A stretch of 64,000 nucleotides of DNA from Mixta tenebrionis (GTDB lineage: Bacteria; Pseudomonadota; Gammaproteobacteria; Enterobacterales; Enterobacteriaceae). A program made the translations under genes and the position numbers. Below, one piece after another: positions 47,337 through 58,129 of this stretch. The first letter of the stretch is position 1; each line of letters starts with the position of its first letter. A model generated the notes under the pieces. That model worked only from the letters and a program-made list of their open reading frames with translations, was not told where the DNA came from and made no database searches. Where the stretch lies: assembly GCF_006517625.1 (NCBI RefSeq), contig NZ_VHQI01000010.1, positions 1 through 64,000 of the forward strand, read 5' to 3'.

Positions 47337-48476
47337 TCAGGCGTCGCGTGGTAACCCTTTTTCCACGGCTCTGATCAGCCGCAGCTTTTTCGATGGCTGC
47401 ACCTCAACGGCGCTGGCGCGGCGTTTCGCTAGCTGTTGCGCTATCGCCCACTCAATATGTTCATCCAGCATGCTGTTTTCGCCGAGACGGCTTTCCAGCG
47501 CGGTAATATTGGCCGCCTCCCAGGGGGCGTTGCCCAGGGCAACCGCAACGTTGCGCAGCCAGCGCAGATGACCGATACGGCGAATCGCCGAACCTTCGGT
47601 AATGCGCAAAAATTTAGCTTCATCCCAGGCGAACAATTCGGTCAGCGGCGGCGCGTGCAGCGCGGCGCGCGGCGAAAAATCATCCTCATCGGTCAGTTGA
47701 CCAAAGCGATTCCACGGGCAAATAAGCTGGCAGTCATCGCAGCCGTAGATACGATTGCCGATCAGCGGGCGCAATTCTTCGGGGATAGCGCCTTCCAGCT
47801 CGATAGTCAGATAGGAGATGCAGCGGCGCGCATCCACTACATAGGGTTCGACGATGGCGCCGGTTGGGCAGGTGGTAATGCAGGCGACGCAGCGGCCGCA
47901 CTGTGCTTCCTGCGGCCGGTCGATCGGCAGCGGCAGATTGATCAGCAGCTCGCCGAGAAAGAACCAGGAGCCTGCCTCGCGGTTGAGTATAAGTGAGTGC
48001 TTACCTGTCCAGCCGAGGCCTGCTTTTGCCGCCAGCGGACGTTCAAGAACCGGCGCTGAATCAACAAAAGGTCGAAAATTCGCCTCCGCGCAGCGCTGCT
48101 GGATTAAATCACCGAGCTTTTTCAGGCGATTGCGTAATACTTTGTGGTAGTCGCGGCCTAAAGCGTAGCGGCTGACGTAACCCAGACGGGGATTTTTTAG
48201 CGTGCTGGCAAAGGCGGCTTTCGCCGGCAGGTAGTTCATCCGTACGCTAATAACGCGCAGGGTGCCGGGCAACAGTTCATGCGGGCGGGCGCGCATCATG
48301 CCATGCCGCGCCATCCACTCCATTTCGCCGTGGCGCTGCTGTTCCAGCCACGCCTGCAGGCGCGGCTCCTCCAGCGAAAGATCGGTATCGCAGATGCCGA
48401 CCTGCTGAAAGCCGAGCGCGAGGCCCCACTGTTTTATATCCTGAGCGAGTTGTTGCAGATCGAGAGGGTGTGACAT
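47337..48476 (-). CDS. queG: Epoxyqueuosine reductase QueG
   Basis: QueG performs the last step of queuosine synthesis in tRNA, reducing epoxyqueuosine with cobalamin and two [4Fe-4S] clusters. The cluster cysteines are CGRCVACITTCPTGA and CDDCQLICPWN, with more nearby. GLGWTGKHSLILNREAGSWF is typical. Starting at ATG 48476 gives 379 aa, equal to E. coli; the frame upstream is an extension over nnr. The start codon shares the CATG with the divergent nnr start. Confidence 0.97.
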   Translation of the reverse strand: MSHPLDLQQLAQDIKQWGLALGFQQVGICDTDLSLEEPRLQAWLEQQRHGEMEWMARHGMMRARPHELLPGTLRVISVRMNYLPAKAAFASTLKNPRLGYVSRYALGRDYHKVLRNRLKKLGDLIQQRCAEANFRPFVDSAPVLERPLAAKAGLGWTGKHSLILNREAGSWFFLGELLINLPLPIDRPQEAQCGRCVACITTCPTGAIVEPYVVDARRCISYLTIELEGAIPEELRPLIGNRIYGCDDCQLICPWNRFGQLTDEDDFSPRAALHAPPLTELFAWDEAKFLRITEGSAIRRIGHLRWLRNVAVALGNAPWEAANITALESRLGENSMLDEHIEWAIAQQLAKRRASAVEVQPSKKLRLIRAVEKGLPRDA

Positions 48477-49998
48477 GACTAACCATAGAAAGAGAGAAAA
48501 CGCCCGCAGTTTACCACATTCCGTCTGGCCTGCGCAGGCGCTGCGTCGGCTGGAAAGCGAGGGCGCCGATAGCCTGGGCATCACGCTATATGAGCTAATG
48601 CTGCGCGCCGGCGGCGCCGTATTTGAGTTGATTCGTCGCCGTTGGCCGCAGGCGCGGCACTGGCTGGTGCTGTGCGGTCACGGCAATAACGGCGGCGACG
48701 GTTATGTGGCGGCGCGATTAGCGCAGGCGGCGGGGTATCAGGTTACGCTGCTCGCCTGTGAAAGTGAGCGCCCGCTACCAGAAGAGGCGGAGGCCGCACG
48801 CAGCAGTTGGCTAAATGCGGGCGGAGAAATCCATGCGGCGGACGCGCCCTGGCCGGAGCCGGTGGATATCATTGTTGACGCGCTGTTGGGCGCCGGACTG
48901 AATCGCGCGCCCGCCGATGACTATGCGCAGCTGATTGAAAAAGCCAACCGCCATCCGGCGCCGGTTTTCGCTATAGATATGCCCTCCGGGCTGGCGGCGG
49001 CAAACGGTACGGCGCCGGGCGCGGTCATTGCGGCAGAAGCGACGCTGGCGCCGATCGCAATCAAGCCGGGGCATCTGACCGGCAAGGCGCGCGATTATGT
49101 CGGCGAACTGCACTATCACGGCCTGGGGCTGGAAAACTGGCTGGCCGGACAACAGGCGCCCATGGCGCGCTACGATGCCCAGTCGCTAACCCGCTGGCTA
49201 ACGCCGCGGCGCCCCACGTCGCATAAGGGCTATCATGGGCGGCTGCTGGTGGTCGGCGGCGATCGCGGTACGGCGGGGGCGATTAGAATGACGGCGGAGG
49301 CCGCATTACGCGCTGGCGCCGGTTTGGTGCGAGTGCTTACTCACCAGGATAATATTATTCCCATTCTCGCCGCCCGCCCTGAAATTATGGTGGATGCGCT
49401 AACGGATGAGGCGCTGCAGCAGGCGCTGGAGTGGGCCGACGTGGTGGCGATCGGCCCCGGACTGGGACAGAAAGAGTGGGGTAAAAAAGCGCTGCGGCGA
49501 GTGGAAAATTTTCCGAAACCGATGCTGTGGGATGCTGACGCGCTTAACCTGCTGGCATTCAATCCCGATAAACGTCAGAATCGCATCATTACGCCTCATC
49601 CAGGCGAAGCGGCGCGGCTGTTAAACGTGGCGACGGCGGAAATAGAAAGCGATCGCTTACTTGCGGCGCAACGCCTGGTGAAACGCTATGGCGGCGTAGC
49701 GGTGCTGAAAGGGGCAGGAACCGTTATCGCCAGCGAAAGCGGTGAGATGGCTTTCGCCGATGTCGGCAACGCGGGTATGGCCTCAGGCGGCATGGGTGAC
49801 GTGCTTTCCGGCATTATCGGCGCCCTGTGCGGTCAGAAGTTGAATCTGTATGATGCTGCCTGTGCGGGCTGCGTAGTGCATGGCGCGGCGGCGGATGCGG
49901 TGGCGGCGCGCTTTGGCACGCGCGGTATGCTGGCGACCGATCTGTTCTCCGAACTCTATCGTTTTGTTAATCCTGAGAAGTTAAACAATAAAGCATGA
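48475..49998 (+). CDS. nnr: Bifunctional NAD(P)H-hydrate epimerase/dehydratase Nnr
   Basis: Nnr repairs hydrated NAD(P)H. The 507-aa protein has an N-terminal epimerase domain ([19 protein letters not shown]) and a C-terminal ADP-dependent dehydratase (VIGPGLGQ-like [36 protein letters not shown]). It begins the nnr-tsaE-amiB-mutL-miaA-hfq-hflXKC superoperon. Its ATG overlaps the divergent queG start by 2 bp, so promoters must lie inside each other's coding regions. Confidence 0.97.
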   Translation: MTNHRKRENARSLPHSVWPAQALRRLESEGADSLGITLYELMLRAGGAVFELIRRRWPQARHWLVLCGHGNNGGDGYVAARLAQAAGYQVTLLACESERPLPEEAEAARSSWLNAGGEIHAADAPWPEPVDIIVDALLGAGLNRAPADDYAQLIEKANRHPAPVFAIDMPSGLAAANGTAPGAVIAAEATLAPIAIKPGHLTGKARDYVGELHYHGLGLENWLAGQQAPMARYDAQSLTRWLTPRRPTSHKGYHGRLLVVGGDRGTAGAIRMTAEAALRAGAGLVRVLTHQDNIIPILAARPEIMVDALTDEALQQALEWADVVAIGPGLGQKEWGKKALRRVENFPKPMLWDADALNLLAFNPDKRQNRIITPHPGEAARLLNVATAEIESDRLLAAQRLVKRYGGVAVLKGAGTVIASESGEMAFADVGNAGMASGGMGDVLSGIIGALCGQKLNLYDAACAGCVVHGAAADAVAARFGTRGMLATDLFSELYRFVNPEKLNNKA

Positions 49999-50471
49999 AT
50001 ACCTGTGTTATCGCATTGCCTGACGAGGCGGCAACCCTCGCTTTGGGCGCTCAACTTGCCCGCGCCTGCGACAGCGCGGTGGTCATCTATCTTTACGGCG
50101 ATTTAGGCGCGGGGAAAACCACCTTCAGCCGCGGATTTTTGCAGGCGATGGGCCATCAGGGCAACGTAAAAAGCCCCACCTATACGCTGGTCGAGCCTTA
50201 TCAGCAGTTCGCCCGCCCGGTTTATCACTTTGATCTCTACCGGCTGGCCGATGCGGAAGAGCTGGAGTTTATGGGTATTCGCGACTATTTCAGCGGCGAT
50301 GCGGTTTGCCTTGTGGAGTGGCCGCAGCAGGGCGCGGGCGTGCTGCCGGCGCCCGATCTGTCGCTCACCCTGAGCTATGCCGGTCAGGCGCGTGAAGCGC
50401 AGCTGGCGGCGCATTCGCCGCTGGGCGAGCGTCTGGCGGCGCAGGTGATGAACCATAAGGAAGGCCGATAA
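49995..50471 (+). CDS. tsaE: tRNA t6A synthesis ATPase TsaE
   Basis: TsaE is the essential ATPase of the TsaBCDE complex that makes N6-threonylcarbamoyladenosine at tRNA position 37. The 158-aa protein has the P-loop [25 protein letters not shown] and the acidic segment FDLYRL. It overlaps the nnr stop by 4 nt (ATGA) and the amiB start by 1 nt. Confidence 0.97.
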   Translation: MNTCVIALPDEAATLALGAQLARACDSAVVIYLYGDLGAGKTTFSRGFLQAMGHQGNVKSPTYTLVEPYQQFARPVYHFDLYRLADAEELEFMGIRDYFSGDAVCLVEWPQQGAGVLPAPDLSLTLSYAGQAREAQLAAHSPLGERLAAQVMNHKEGR

Positions 50472-52135
50472 TGGCGCGCATCAGGGTCTTGCTGTTGATG
50501 CTGCTGTGCCTGCTGTCGGCAACCGCGCCGGCGGCGAATCTGTCCGATATTCAGGTGTCGAACGGCGGCAGCCAGGCGACGATAACGCTGAGCTTTAACG
50601 GACAGCCGGTCTACGGTTTTTTCCCGTTGCGCAACCCGGATCGCGTGGTGCTGGATATTCGCCAGTCCGGCGTCATCAAAGGGCTGCCGCTGGAATTCAG
50701 CGGCAATAACCTCGTGAGGCGCATTCGTACCAGTCAGCCGAAGGACAAGCAAAGCATCCGCCTGGTGTTTGAGCTGACCCAGTCGGCTAAAACCCGCGCC
50801 GCTACCCAGCGCAGCGGCGACGATTATAAAGTGGTGTTTACTATTAGCGGCAGGCAGACTGCCGCTACGCGCGCGCCGGCCAGCGCCGTCCCCCGCGATC
50901 GCCCGCAGCCGGTCGCGCCCGCGCACAATCCTTTTAACGGCAACAAGGTAACGACGGTAACCGGCAGCAACAGCCGTATCGCGCCGGGACAAAGCAACAG
51001 CAGCGCCAACGATACGGTGATCGTCGCGATTGACGCCGGGCACGGCGGCCAGGATCCTGGCGCTATCGGCTCGAACGGCCTGAAAGAGAAAAACGTCACT
51101 ATCGCCATCGCCCGTAAGCTGAAGGCGTTGCTGAACGACGATCCGATGTTTAAAGGCGTACTGACGCGCGACGGCGACTATTTTATCTCGGTAATGGGGC
51201 GTTCCGACGTGGCGCGTAAGCAAAACGCCAACCTGCTGATTTCTATCCACGCCGATGCCGCCCCCAATCGCAGCGCCCGCGGCGCGTCGGTATGGGTGCT
51301 CTCTAACCGCCGCGCCAACAGTGAAATGGCGAACTGGCTGGAGCAGCATGAGAAGCAGTCCGAGCTGCTGGGCGGCGCGGGCGATCTGCTGGCGAACAGT
51401 CAGGCCGATCCCTATCTCAGCCAGGCGGTGCTGGATTTACAGTTCGGTCATTCGCAGCGCGTCGGTTATGATGTGGCGATAAAAGTGATTCAGCAGCTGC
51501 AGCAGGTAGGATCGCTGCACAAACGGCGTCCGGAACATGCCAGCCTGGGCGTATTGCGCTCGCCGGATATCCCTTCGCTGCTGGTGGAGACGGGGTTTAT
51601 CAGTAATCCTTCGGAGGAGCGGCTGCTGGGAAGCAGCGCGTATCAGGAGAAGATTGCCGGGTCGATCTATCGCGGCCTGCGCAGCTACTTCCTGACGCAT
51701 CCGTTGCAATCCGTCCCAAAGCAGGAAAACCGTCCGTTGGCGTCCGCAACGGCGGTTGAAGTTAAAGCGAATCGCGCCAGTTCTCCGGTAGCCTATACCG
51801 GACCGGTAACGCGCCACGTGGTTAAGCGGGGCGAAACGCTATCGGGAATCGCCGCGCGCTATGGCGTCTCGATGAGTACGCTGACGCAGCTGAACCAGTT
51901 GAAAAAGCAGAGCGTCTGGGTCGGACAGCGCCTGAAGGTGCCGGCCAACGGCGCTGCGTCTGCCGCTACGGCATCCGCCAGCCGTCGCCCGCTGCGCCAT
52001 AAAGTGGTGCGCGGCGACTCGCTGACCGCCATTGCAGTTCACTATGGCGTCAGCGCGCAGGCGATTATGCAGGCCAATAATATGAAGTCGACCAACGTGA
52101 TGCTGGGGCAAACGCTAAAGATCCCCGCCTCATAA
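50471..52135 (+). CDS. amiB: N-acetylmuramoyl-L-alanine amidase AmiB, two LysM domains
   Basis: AmiB cleaves peptidoglycan cross-bridges at the septum during cell separation, activated by EnvC. A signal peptide precedes an AMIN domain (about 25-125). A low-complexity linker and an Amidase_3 catalytic domain follow with [13 protein letters not shown] and [14 protein letters not shown], which carry zinc ligands and catalytic Glu. Two C-terminal LysM repeats end the protein ([20 protein letters not shown] and [20 protein letters not shown]). At 554 aa it is about 110 longer than E. coli AmiB (445), which has one LysM. Confidence 0.96.
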   Translation: MARIRVLLLMLLCLLSATAPAANLSDIQVSNGGSQATITLSFNGQPVYGFFPLRNPDRVVLDIRQSGVIKGLPLEFSGNNLVRRIRTSQPKDKQSIRLVFELTQSAKTRAATQRSGDDYKVVFTISGRQTAATRAPASAVPRDRPQPVAPAHNPFNGNKVTTVTGSNSRIAPGQSNSSANDTVIVAIDAGHGGQDPGAIGSNGLKEKNVTIAIARKLKALLNDDPMFKGVLTRDGDYFISVMGRSDVARKQNANLLISIHADAAPNRSARGASVWVLSNRRANSEMANWLEQHEKQSELLGGAGDLLANSQADPYLSQAVLDLQFGHSQRVGYDVAIKVIQQLQQVGSLHKRRPEHASLGVLRSPDIPSLLVETGFISNPSEERLLGSSAYQEKIAGSIYRGLRSYFLTHPLQSVPKQENRPLASATAVEVKANRASSPVAYTGPVTRHVVKRGETLSGIAARYGVSMSTLTQLNQLKKQSVWVGQRLKVPANGAASAATASASRRPLRHKVVRGDSLTAIAVHYGVSAQAIMQANNMKSTNVMLGQTLKIPAS

Positions 52136-52210
52136 CGGCAGCGGGCCGCCGGCCCGCTACGCTCAGGTCGCGTGACGCCCTTGTTTTACGCCAGATTGAG
52201 GATATGCCCG

Positions 52211-54103
52211 ATGCCCATTCAGATCCTGCCGCCCCAGTTAGCTAACCAGATCGCCGCCGGTGAAGTGGTCGAGCGTCCGGCATCGGTCGTAAAGGAGCTG
52301 GTGGAAAACAGCCTTGATGCGGGCGCCACGCGCATTGATATCGATATCGAAAAAGGCGGCGCCAAACTGATTCGCATCCGCGATAACGGCAGCGGCATTG
52401 GTAAAGAGGAACTGGCGATGGCGCTGGCGCGTCACGCTACCAGCAAAATCGCCTCGCTGGACGATCTGGAAGCGATCGTGAGCCTTGGATTTCGCGGCGA
52501 AGCGCTGGCCAGTATCAGCTCGGTGTCTCGCCTGACGCTGACTTCGCGTCCCGCCGAGCAGAGCGAGGCCTGGCAGGCCTACGCGGAAGGGCGCGATATG
52601 ACGGTAACGGTAAAGCCGGCGGCGCATCCGCCCGGCACCACGCTGGAGGTACTCGATCTCTTTTACAATACGCCGGCGCGGCGTAAATTCCTGCGCACCG
52701 AGAAAACGGAATTTACCCATATTGATGAGGTAGTGCGGCGTATTGCGCTGGCGCGCTTCGATATCGCTATTTCGCTGACCCACAACGGCAAGCTGGTGCG
52801 CCAGTATCGCGCGGCGACGCAGGAAAATCAGCAGCTGCGGCGGCTGGGCGCAATCTGCGGCGCTACCTTTATGGAACATGCGCTGAAAATCGAGTGGCAG
52901 CATGGCGATCTGCTGCTGCGCGGCTGGGTGGCCGATCCGGCCGGCGCTCGCCAGGTCAGCGAACTGCAATATTGCTACGTCAACGGGCGCATGATGCGCG
53001 ACAGATTAATCAACCACGCGATACGCCAGGCCTATCAGGAGAAACTGGGCGGCGATCATCAGCCCGCCTACGTGCTCTATCTGCAAATCGATCCGCATCA
53101 GGTTGATGTTAACGTCCATCCGGCAAAGCACGAGGTACGTTTTCATCAGTCGCGGCTGGTGCATGATTTTATCTATCAGGGCGTGATTAGCGTCTTGCAG
53201 GAAACCGGGGCGGAACGGCTGCCGCTAAACGACGAGCGGGAGATGCCGCGCTGGCAGCCGGAGAACCGACCGGCGGCGGGCGGCAACCACTTCGCCACTC
53301 CATCAGCTGAAAGCGTTGGGCGGCAGCCTGTTTCGCCGGCAGCGGGGGCATCGCCCCGCGCCTCCTCCGCCGGTAGCGCTGCGGGAAAAGGCGGCTCAGG
53401 CGCCGGCTGGCCGCAGCAGCAGCCGGGCTATCAGAAAAGAGAAGGCGCGCTGTACCAGCAGCTGCTGCAAACGCCTGCGGCGCATGCGGAGGAAGCGCCG
53501 CCGCGCGCTTCACGCCCGGAAGCGGCTGAGGCGCCGCTGCGCGGCCACAGCCAAAGCCTGGGGCGAGTGCTGACGGTGCTGCGCGATCGCTATGCGGTGG
53601 TGGAGCGTGACGGCGGGCTGGCAATGATCGCGCTGGCGGTAGCGGCGCGCTGGCTGCGCCAGGCGCAGCTGGAGCCGGGCGACGAGGGGCTGAAGCCGCA
53701 GCCGCTGCTGATTCCGGTGCGGCTGAAACTGGCTGTGCCGGAGCGCGAAGCGATGCAGCGACAGGGCGAACTGCTGCGCCTGCTCGGCATCGATTTGCAA
53801 AGCGATGGGCAGCATGTGACGCTTCGCGCGGTGCCTTTACCATTACGCCAACAAAATTTACAAATCTTGATTCCAGAACTGTTAGGCTATCTCGCCCGTC
53901 AGCAGGATATTTCGCCGACGCTGCTGGCCCAGTGGCTGGCGCGGCAGGCGGAGCTGGACGATATGCGCTGGAATCACTCACAGGCGATAGCGTTGCTGGC
54001 GGATGTCGAAAGGCTCTGCCCGACGCTGTTGAAATCGCCGCCTCCGGGTTTATTACAACCGATTGACACAGAAACGGCGTTAAGCGCCCTGAAGCATGAG
54101 TGA
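52211..54103 (+). CDS. mutL: DNA mismatch repair protein MutL
   Basis: MutL links MutS mismatch recognition to MutH and UvrD. The 630-aa protein has the GHKL ATPase fold with Glu29 and Asn33 in [17 protein letters not shown] and [11 protein letters not shown] variable proline/alanine-rich linker (about 345-440) leads to the C-terminal dimerisation domain. The ATG at 52211 (MPIQILPPQ) follows GAGGA and matches the family; an upstream in-frame start is rejected. It overlaps miaA by 8 nt. Confidence 0.97.
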   Translation: MPIQILPPQLANQIAAGEVVERPASVVKELVENSLDAGATRIDIDIEKGGAKLIRIRDNGSGIGKEELAMALARHATSKIASLDDLEAIVSLGFRGEALASISSVSRLTLTSRPAEQSEAWQAYAEGRDMTVTVKPAAHPPGTTLEVLDLFYNTPARRKFLRTEKTEFTHIDEVVRRIALARFDIAISLTHNGKLVRQYRAATQENQQLRRLGAICGATFMEHALKIEWQHGDLLLRGWVADPAGARQVSELQYCYVNGRMMRDRLINHAIRQAYQEKLGGDHQPAYVLYLQIDPHQVDVNVHPAKHEVRFHQSRLVHDFIYQGVISVLQETGAERLPLNDEREMPRWQPENRPAAGGNHFATPSAESVGRQPVSPAAGASPRASSAGSAAGKGGSGAGWPQQQPGYQKREGALYQQLLQTPAAHAEEAPPRASRPEAAEAPLRGHSQSLGRVLTVLRDRYAVVERDGGLAMIALAVAARWLRQAQLEPGDEGLKPQPLLIPVRLKLAVPEREAMQRQGELLRLLGIDLQSDGQHVTLRAVPLPLRQQNLQILIPELLGYLARQQDISPTLLAQWLARQAELDDMRWNHSQAIALLADVERLCPTLLKSPPPGLLQPIDTETALSALKHE

Positions 54104-55046
54104 AAGTAAAATGGCGGGCCGGCCTAAGGCTATTTTTTTGATGGGGCCGACGGCTTCCGGTAAAACTGCGCTGGCCATCAGGCTGCGTGATCACTTGCCG
54201 GTAGAGTTGATTAGCGTTGATTCAGCTTTGATTTACCGCGGCATGGATATTGGCACTGCCAAACCTGGCGCGGAAGAGCTGGCGCTGGCGCCCCATCGTC
54301 TGCTGGACATTCGCGATCCGTCGGAAGCTTACTCAGCTGCCGATTTTCGTCGTGATGCGCTGGCGGAAATGGCGGATATCGTCTCGCAGGGGCGAATTCC
54401 GTTGCTTGTTGGTGGAACCATGCTCTATTTCAAAGCGTTGCTGGAAGGATTGTCGCCATTGCCCTCGGCCGATCCGGAAGTACGTAAGCGGATAGAACAG
54501 ATGGCGCGTGAACAGGGATGGGAAGCTCTGCACCGCCAATTATGTGAAATTGATCCCATTGCCGGAGCACGTATTCATCCGAATGATCCCCAGAGACTCT
54601 CGCGAGCACTGGAAGTTTTTTTTATTTCGGGTAAAACTTTAACAGAACTGACGAAAACTGCGGGTGATGCTCTGCCCTATGATGTCGTGCAGTTCGCTAT
54701 CGCTCCGGCGAGCCGTGAAGTATTGCATCAGCGTATTGCGTTGCGTTTTGAACAAATGTTGGCTTCAGGGTTTGAAGCTGAGGCGCGTGCGCTGTTTGCA
54801 CGGGGAGATTTGCATACGGATTTGCCTTCCATTCGCTGTGTGGGCTACCGCCAGATGTGGTCTTACCTTGAAGGCGAGATCCCATACGACGAGATGGTTT
54901 ATCGGGGAATTTGCGCCACCCGGCAGCTTGCCAAGCGCCAAATGACCTGGTTACGAGGCTGGCAACATGTTCACTGGCTTGACAGCGATCGTCCAGACCA
55001 GTCTCTTCGCCAGGTATTACAGGTTCTTGATGCGAACCGCGGGTGA
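54096..55046 (+). CDS. miaA: tRNA dimethylallyltransferase MiaA
   Basis: MiaA adds the isopentenyl group to A37 of tRNAs reading UNN codons. The 316-aa protein (the same length as E. coli MiaA, from memory) has the P-loop [13 protein letters not shown], substrate-contact segment [16 protein letters not shown] and the tRNA-binding [14 protein letters not shown]. The start overlaps the mutL end, indicating translational coupling. Codon use is less GC-biased than its neighbours. Confidence 0.98.
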   Translation: MSESKMAGRPKAIFLMGPTASGKTALAIRLRDHLPVELISVDSALIYRGMDIGTAKPGAEELALAPHRLLDIRDPSEAYSAADFRRDALAEMADIVSQGRIPLLVGGTMLYFKALLEGLSPLPSADPEVRKRIEQMAREQGWEALHRQLCEIDPIAGARIHPNDPQRLSRALEVFFISGKTLTELTKTAGDALPYDVVQFAIAPASREVLHQRIALRFEQMLASGFEAEARALFARGDLHTDLPSIRCVGYRQMWSYLEGEIPYDEMVYRGICATRQLAKRQMTWLRGWQHVHWLDSDRPDQSLRQVLQVLDANRG

Positions 55047-55147
55047 ATGTGTACAATTGAACCGTTATCGTGCGCAAATTTTTTACGCAGTATTTAGAGC
55101 CGCAGGGTTCTTAGTAATAAACAACAAGCATATAAGGAAAAGATAGA

Positions 55148-55471
55148 ATGGCTAAGGGGCAATCATTACAAGACCCGTTCTTGAACGCACTGCGTCGCGA
55201 GCGTGTTCCGGTTTCGATTTATTTGGTTAATGGCATCAAACTGCAAGGGCAGATTGAATCTTTCGATCAGTTTGTGATTTTGTTGAAAAATACGGTCAGC
55301 CAGATGGTGTATAAGCACGCTATCTCTACCGTGGTTCCGTCCCGTGCCGTCTCCCACCATAGCAACAACGCTGGCGGCGGTAGCAACTATCACCACGGCG
55401 GCAATAATCAGGCAGCGCAATCGCAATCGCAATCGCAGCCGCAGCAGCAAGACGGTGATAGCGCTGAGTAA
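55148..55471 (+). CDS. hfq: RNA chaperone Hfq
   Basis: Hfq is the hexameric Sm-like protein that pairs small RNAs with mRNAs. The 107-aa protein has the Sm1 and Sm2 motifs ([40 protein letters not shown]). Its flexible C-terminal tail is Gly/His/Asn- and Gln/Ser-rich, with QSQSQSQ repeats different from the E. coli tail. AAGGAAAAG precedes the ATG. A terminator follows, though hflX is expected to be read through. Confidence 0.98.
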   Translation: MAKGQSLQDPFLNALRRERVPVSIYLVNGIKLQGQIESFDQFVILLKNTVSQMVYKHAISTVVPSRAVSHHSNNAGGGSNYHHGGNNQAAQSQSQSQPQQQDGDSAE

Positions 55472-55492
55472 GCTCTGCCATCGCAATACCAG

Positions 55493-55514
55493 AACGGGGA
55501 AACTACCCCGTTTT
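55493..55514 (+). terminator. Terminator after hfq
   Basis: ACGGGG and CCCCGT pair around a 6-nt loop, followed by TTTT. It lies between hfq and hflX, so it probably attenuates rather than ends the superoperon. Confidence 0.75.
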
Positions 55515-55540
55515 GGTCAATTTATTAGAGAGGTTTAAGC

Positions 55541-56821
55541 TTGTTTGACCGTTATGATGCCGGTGAGCAGGCCATACTGGTACACATCTGGTTCTCGCAA
55601 GACAAAGAGACAGAAGACCTGCAGGAATTCGAAACGCTGGTCTCTTCCTCAGGCGTCGAAGCGCTGCGCGTGATAACCGGTAGCCGCAAAGCGCCACATC
55701 CCAAATATTTTGTCGGTGAAGGTAAAGCTGTCGAAATCGCAGAAGCGGTTAAAGCCACCGGAGCTTCCGTTGTGCTGTTCGATCATGCTCTGACCCCGGC
55801 TCAGGAACGCAACCTTGAGCGTCTGTGCGAATGCCGTGTGATTGACCGCACGGGATTAATTCTGGATATATTTGCCCAGCGCGCCCGTACTCATGAAGGT
55901 AAATTACAGGTAGAGCTGGCTCAGCTGCGCCATCTCGCCACGCGCCTGGTGCGCGGCTGGACTCACCTTGAGCGTCAGAAAGGGGGGATCGGCCTGCGCG
56001 GACCGGGTGAAACTCAGCTGGAAACCGACCGCAGGCTGCTGCGCAACCGCATCAGCCAGATTTTGTCGCGCCTGGAGCGCGTCGAAAAGCAGCGCGATCA
56101 GGGGCGTCAGGCGCGCGCCAAGGCGGATATCCCAACGGTTTCGCTGGTGGGCTATACCAACGCCGGTAAATCCACCCTGTTTAACAGCGTGACTTCCGCC
56201 GACGTTTACGCCGCCGACCAGCTGTTCGCTACTCTCGATCCGACCCTGCGCCGTATTGACGTCGCCGATGTCGGCGAGGTGGTGCTGGCGGATACGGTAG
56301 GCTTTATTCGCCATCTGCCGCACGATTTAGTCGCCGCCTTTAAGGCCACGCTGCAGGAAACGCGCCAGGCCGCGCTGCTGCTGCACGTTATCGATGCCGC
56401 CGATCTGCGTATGGATGACAATATCGCCGCGGTGGAAACGGTGCTGGAAGAGATTGAAGCCGACGAAATCCCTGCGCTGCAGGTAATGAACAAAATCGAT
56501 ATGCTGGAGGGTTTTGAGCCGCGTATCGATCGCAATGATGAAAACCTGCCGGTACGCGTTTGGCTTTCCGCCCAAAGCGGCGCGGGCCTGCCGCTGCTGT
56601 TTCAGGCGTTGACCGAGCGGCTGGCCGGCGAAATTGCGCATTACGATCTGCGCCTGCCGCCGGAGGCGGGGCGCCTGCGCAGCCGTTTTTATCAGCTGCA
56701 GGCCATTGAGAATGAATGGAATGAAGAGGACGGCAGCGTAGGGCTAACGATACGCATGCCGATTGTCGACTGGCGCCGCCTGTGCAAGCAGGAGCCGACG
56801 CTGGTCGATTATATTGTTTGA
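55541..56821 (+). CDS. hflX: Ribosome-splitting GTPase HflX
   Basis: HflX rescues stalled ribosomes, notably in heat shock. The 426-aa length equals E. coli. The N-terminal HflX domain has [18 protein letters not shown] and [19 protein letters not shown]. The GTPase has [12 protein letters not shown] (G1), [11 protein letters not shown] (G3) and NKIDML (G4). The start is TTG at 55541, preceded by AGAGAGG, giving the conserved [10 protein letters not shown]. Confidence 0.97.
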   Translation: MFDRYDAGEQAILVHIWFSQDKETEDLQEFETLVSSSGVEALRVITGSRKAPHPKYFVGEGKAVEIAEAVKATGASVVLFDHALTPAQERNLERLCECRVIDRTGLILDIFAQRARTHEGKLQVELAQLRHLATRLVRGWTHLERQKGGIGLRGPGETQLETDRRLLRNRISQILSRLERVEKQRDQGRQARAKADIPTVSLVGYTNAGKSTLFNSVTSADVYAADQLFATLDPTLRRIDVADVGEVVLADTVGFIRHLPHDLVAAFKATLQETRQAALLLHVIDAADLRMDDNIAAVETVLEEIEADEIPALQVMNKIDMLEGFEPRIDRNDENLPVRVWLSAQSGAGLPLLFQALTERLAGEIAHYDLRLPPEAGRLRSRFYQLQAIENEWNEEDGSVGLTIRMPIVDWRRLCKQEPTLVDYIV

Positions 56822-56887
56822 CATGTTGCCTGAAACGCGTATCCCGGCATGGGATACCACCGCACACATAATAAATGGAGTATAAAC

Positions 56888-58126
56888 ATGGCGTGGAATC
56901 AGCCCGGTAATAACGGACAAGACCGCGACCCGTGGGGAAGCAGCAATAATCAAGGCGGCAACTCTGGGGGAAACAAAGGAGGACGCGATCAAGGGCCTCC
57001 CGATCTCGATGATATCTTCCGTAAGCTGAGCAAAAAGCTTGGCGGTCTGGGCGGCGGCAAAGGCGGCGATAACCTACGCGGCGCCGGCAACGGCGGCAAG
57101 CTGGTCGGCATCGTGGCCGCAGCGGCGGTAGTGATCTGGGCCGCCAGCGGCTTTTACACCATCAAGGAAGCGGAGCGCGGCGTGGTAACGCGCTTTGGTC
57201 AGTTTAGCCATCTGGTAGAGCCGGGTCTGAACTGGAAGCCCACCTTTATCGATCAGGTGCGCGCCGTAAACGTTGAGGCGGTGCGCGAGCTAGCCGCTTC
57301 CGGCGTGATGCTTACCTCCGATGAAAATGTCGTGCGCGTTGAAATGAACGTGCAGTACCGCGTTACCGATCCGGAGCGCTATCTGTTTGCGGTCACCAGC
57401 GCCGATGACAGCCTGCGCCAGGCGACCGACAGCGCGCTGCGCGGCGTGATTGGCCGCTCCAGCATGGATCGCATCCTGACGGAAGGGCGTACCGTGGTGC
57501 GTAGCGAAACGCAGCGTGAAATCGATGAAACCATTCGCCCGTACAATATGGGCATCACCGTGCTGGACGTCAACTTCCAGGCGGCGCGTCCGCCGGAAGA
57601 GGTGAAGGCCGCATTTGACGATGCGATCGCCGCACGTGAAAACCGCGAGCAGTACGTGCGTGAGGCGGAAGCCTACGCTAACGAAGTGCAGCCGCGCGCT
57701 AACGGTCAGGCGCAGCGTATTCTGGAAGAGGCGCGGGCCTACAAGGCGCGCGTAGTGCTGGAAGCGCAGGGTGAAGTCGCGCGCTTTGCGAAGATCCTGC
57801 CGGAGTATAAAGCCGCGCCGGAAATCACTAAAGAACGTCTCTATATCGAAACGATGGAACGTGTGCTGAGCCATACCCGCAAGGTGCTGGTCAGCGACAA
57901 TAACAGCAACCTGATGGTGCTGCCGCTGGATCAGCTGATGCGCGGACAGAGTTCCTCCACCACGCCGCGCAGTAGCCAGGAGAGCAGCCTGCTGCGCCTG
58001 CCGCCGGCCTCAGGCAGCAACGAGCGCGCCAGCAGCAGCAGTTCGTCGTTCAGTCCGCAGGACATCATGGATCAGCGCCGCGCTAACGCGCAGCGCAACG
58101 ACACCCAGCGCCAGGGGAGAGAGTAA
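56888..58126 (+). CDS. hflK: FtsH regulator HflK
   Basis: HflK and HflC form a membrane SPFH cage around the protease FtsH and modulate its activity. The 412-aa protein has a Gly-rich cytoplasmic N-terminus (MAWNQPGNNGQDRDPWG), one transmembrane helix (IVAAAAVVIWAASGFY) and a band-7 domain (AERGVVTRFGQFSHLVEPGLNW). The C terminus is Ser-rich. The start MAWNQPG at 56888 matches E. coli; an upstream in-frame extension is rejected. hflC starts 3 nt after it. Confidence 0.97.
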   Translation: MAWNQPGNNGQDRDPWGSSNNQGGNSGGNKGGRDQGPPDLDDIFRKLSKKLGGLGGGKGGDNLRGAGNGGKLVGIVAAAAVVIWAASGFYTIKEAERGVVTRFGQFSHLVEPGLNWKPTFIDQVRAVNVEAVRELAASGVMLTSDENVVRVEMNVQYRVTDPERYLFAVTSADDSLRQATDSALRGVIGRSSMDRILTEGRTVVRSETQREIDETIRPYNMGITVLDVNFQAARPPEEVKAAFDDAIAARENREQYVREAEAYANEVQPRANGQAQRILEEARAYKARVVLEAQGEVARFAKILPEYKAAPEITKERLYIETMERVLSHTRKVLVSDNNSNLMVLPLDQLMRGQSSSTTPRSSQESSLLRLPPASGSNERASSSSSSFSPQDIMDQRRANAQRNDTQRQGRE

Positions 58127-58129
58127 ACG

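Noticed and set aside
53187-54194. Open frame of 335 codons antisense to mutL
   Set aside because: Ala/Pro/Arg-rich shadow of the GC-rich mutL linker.
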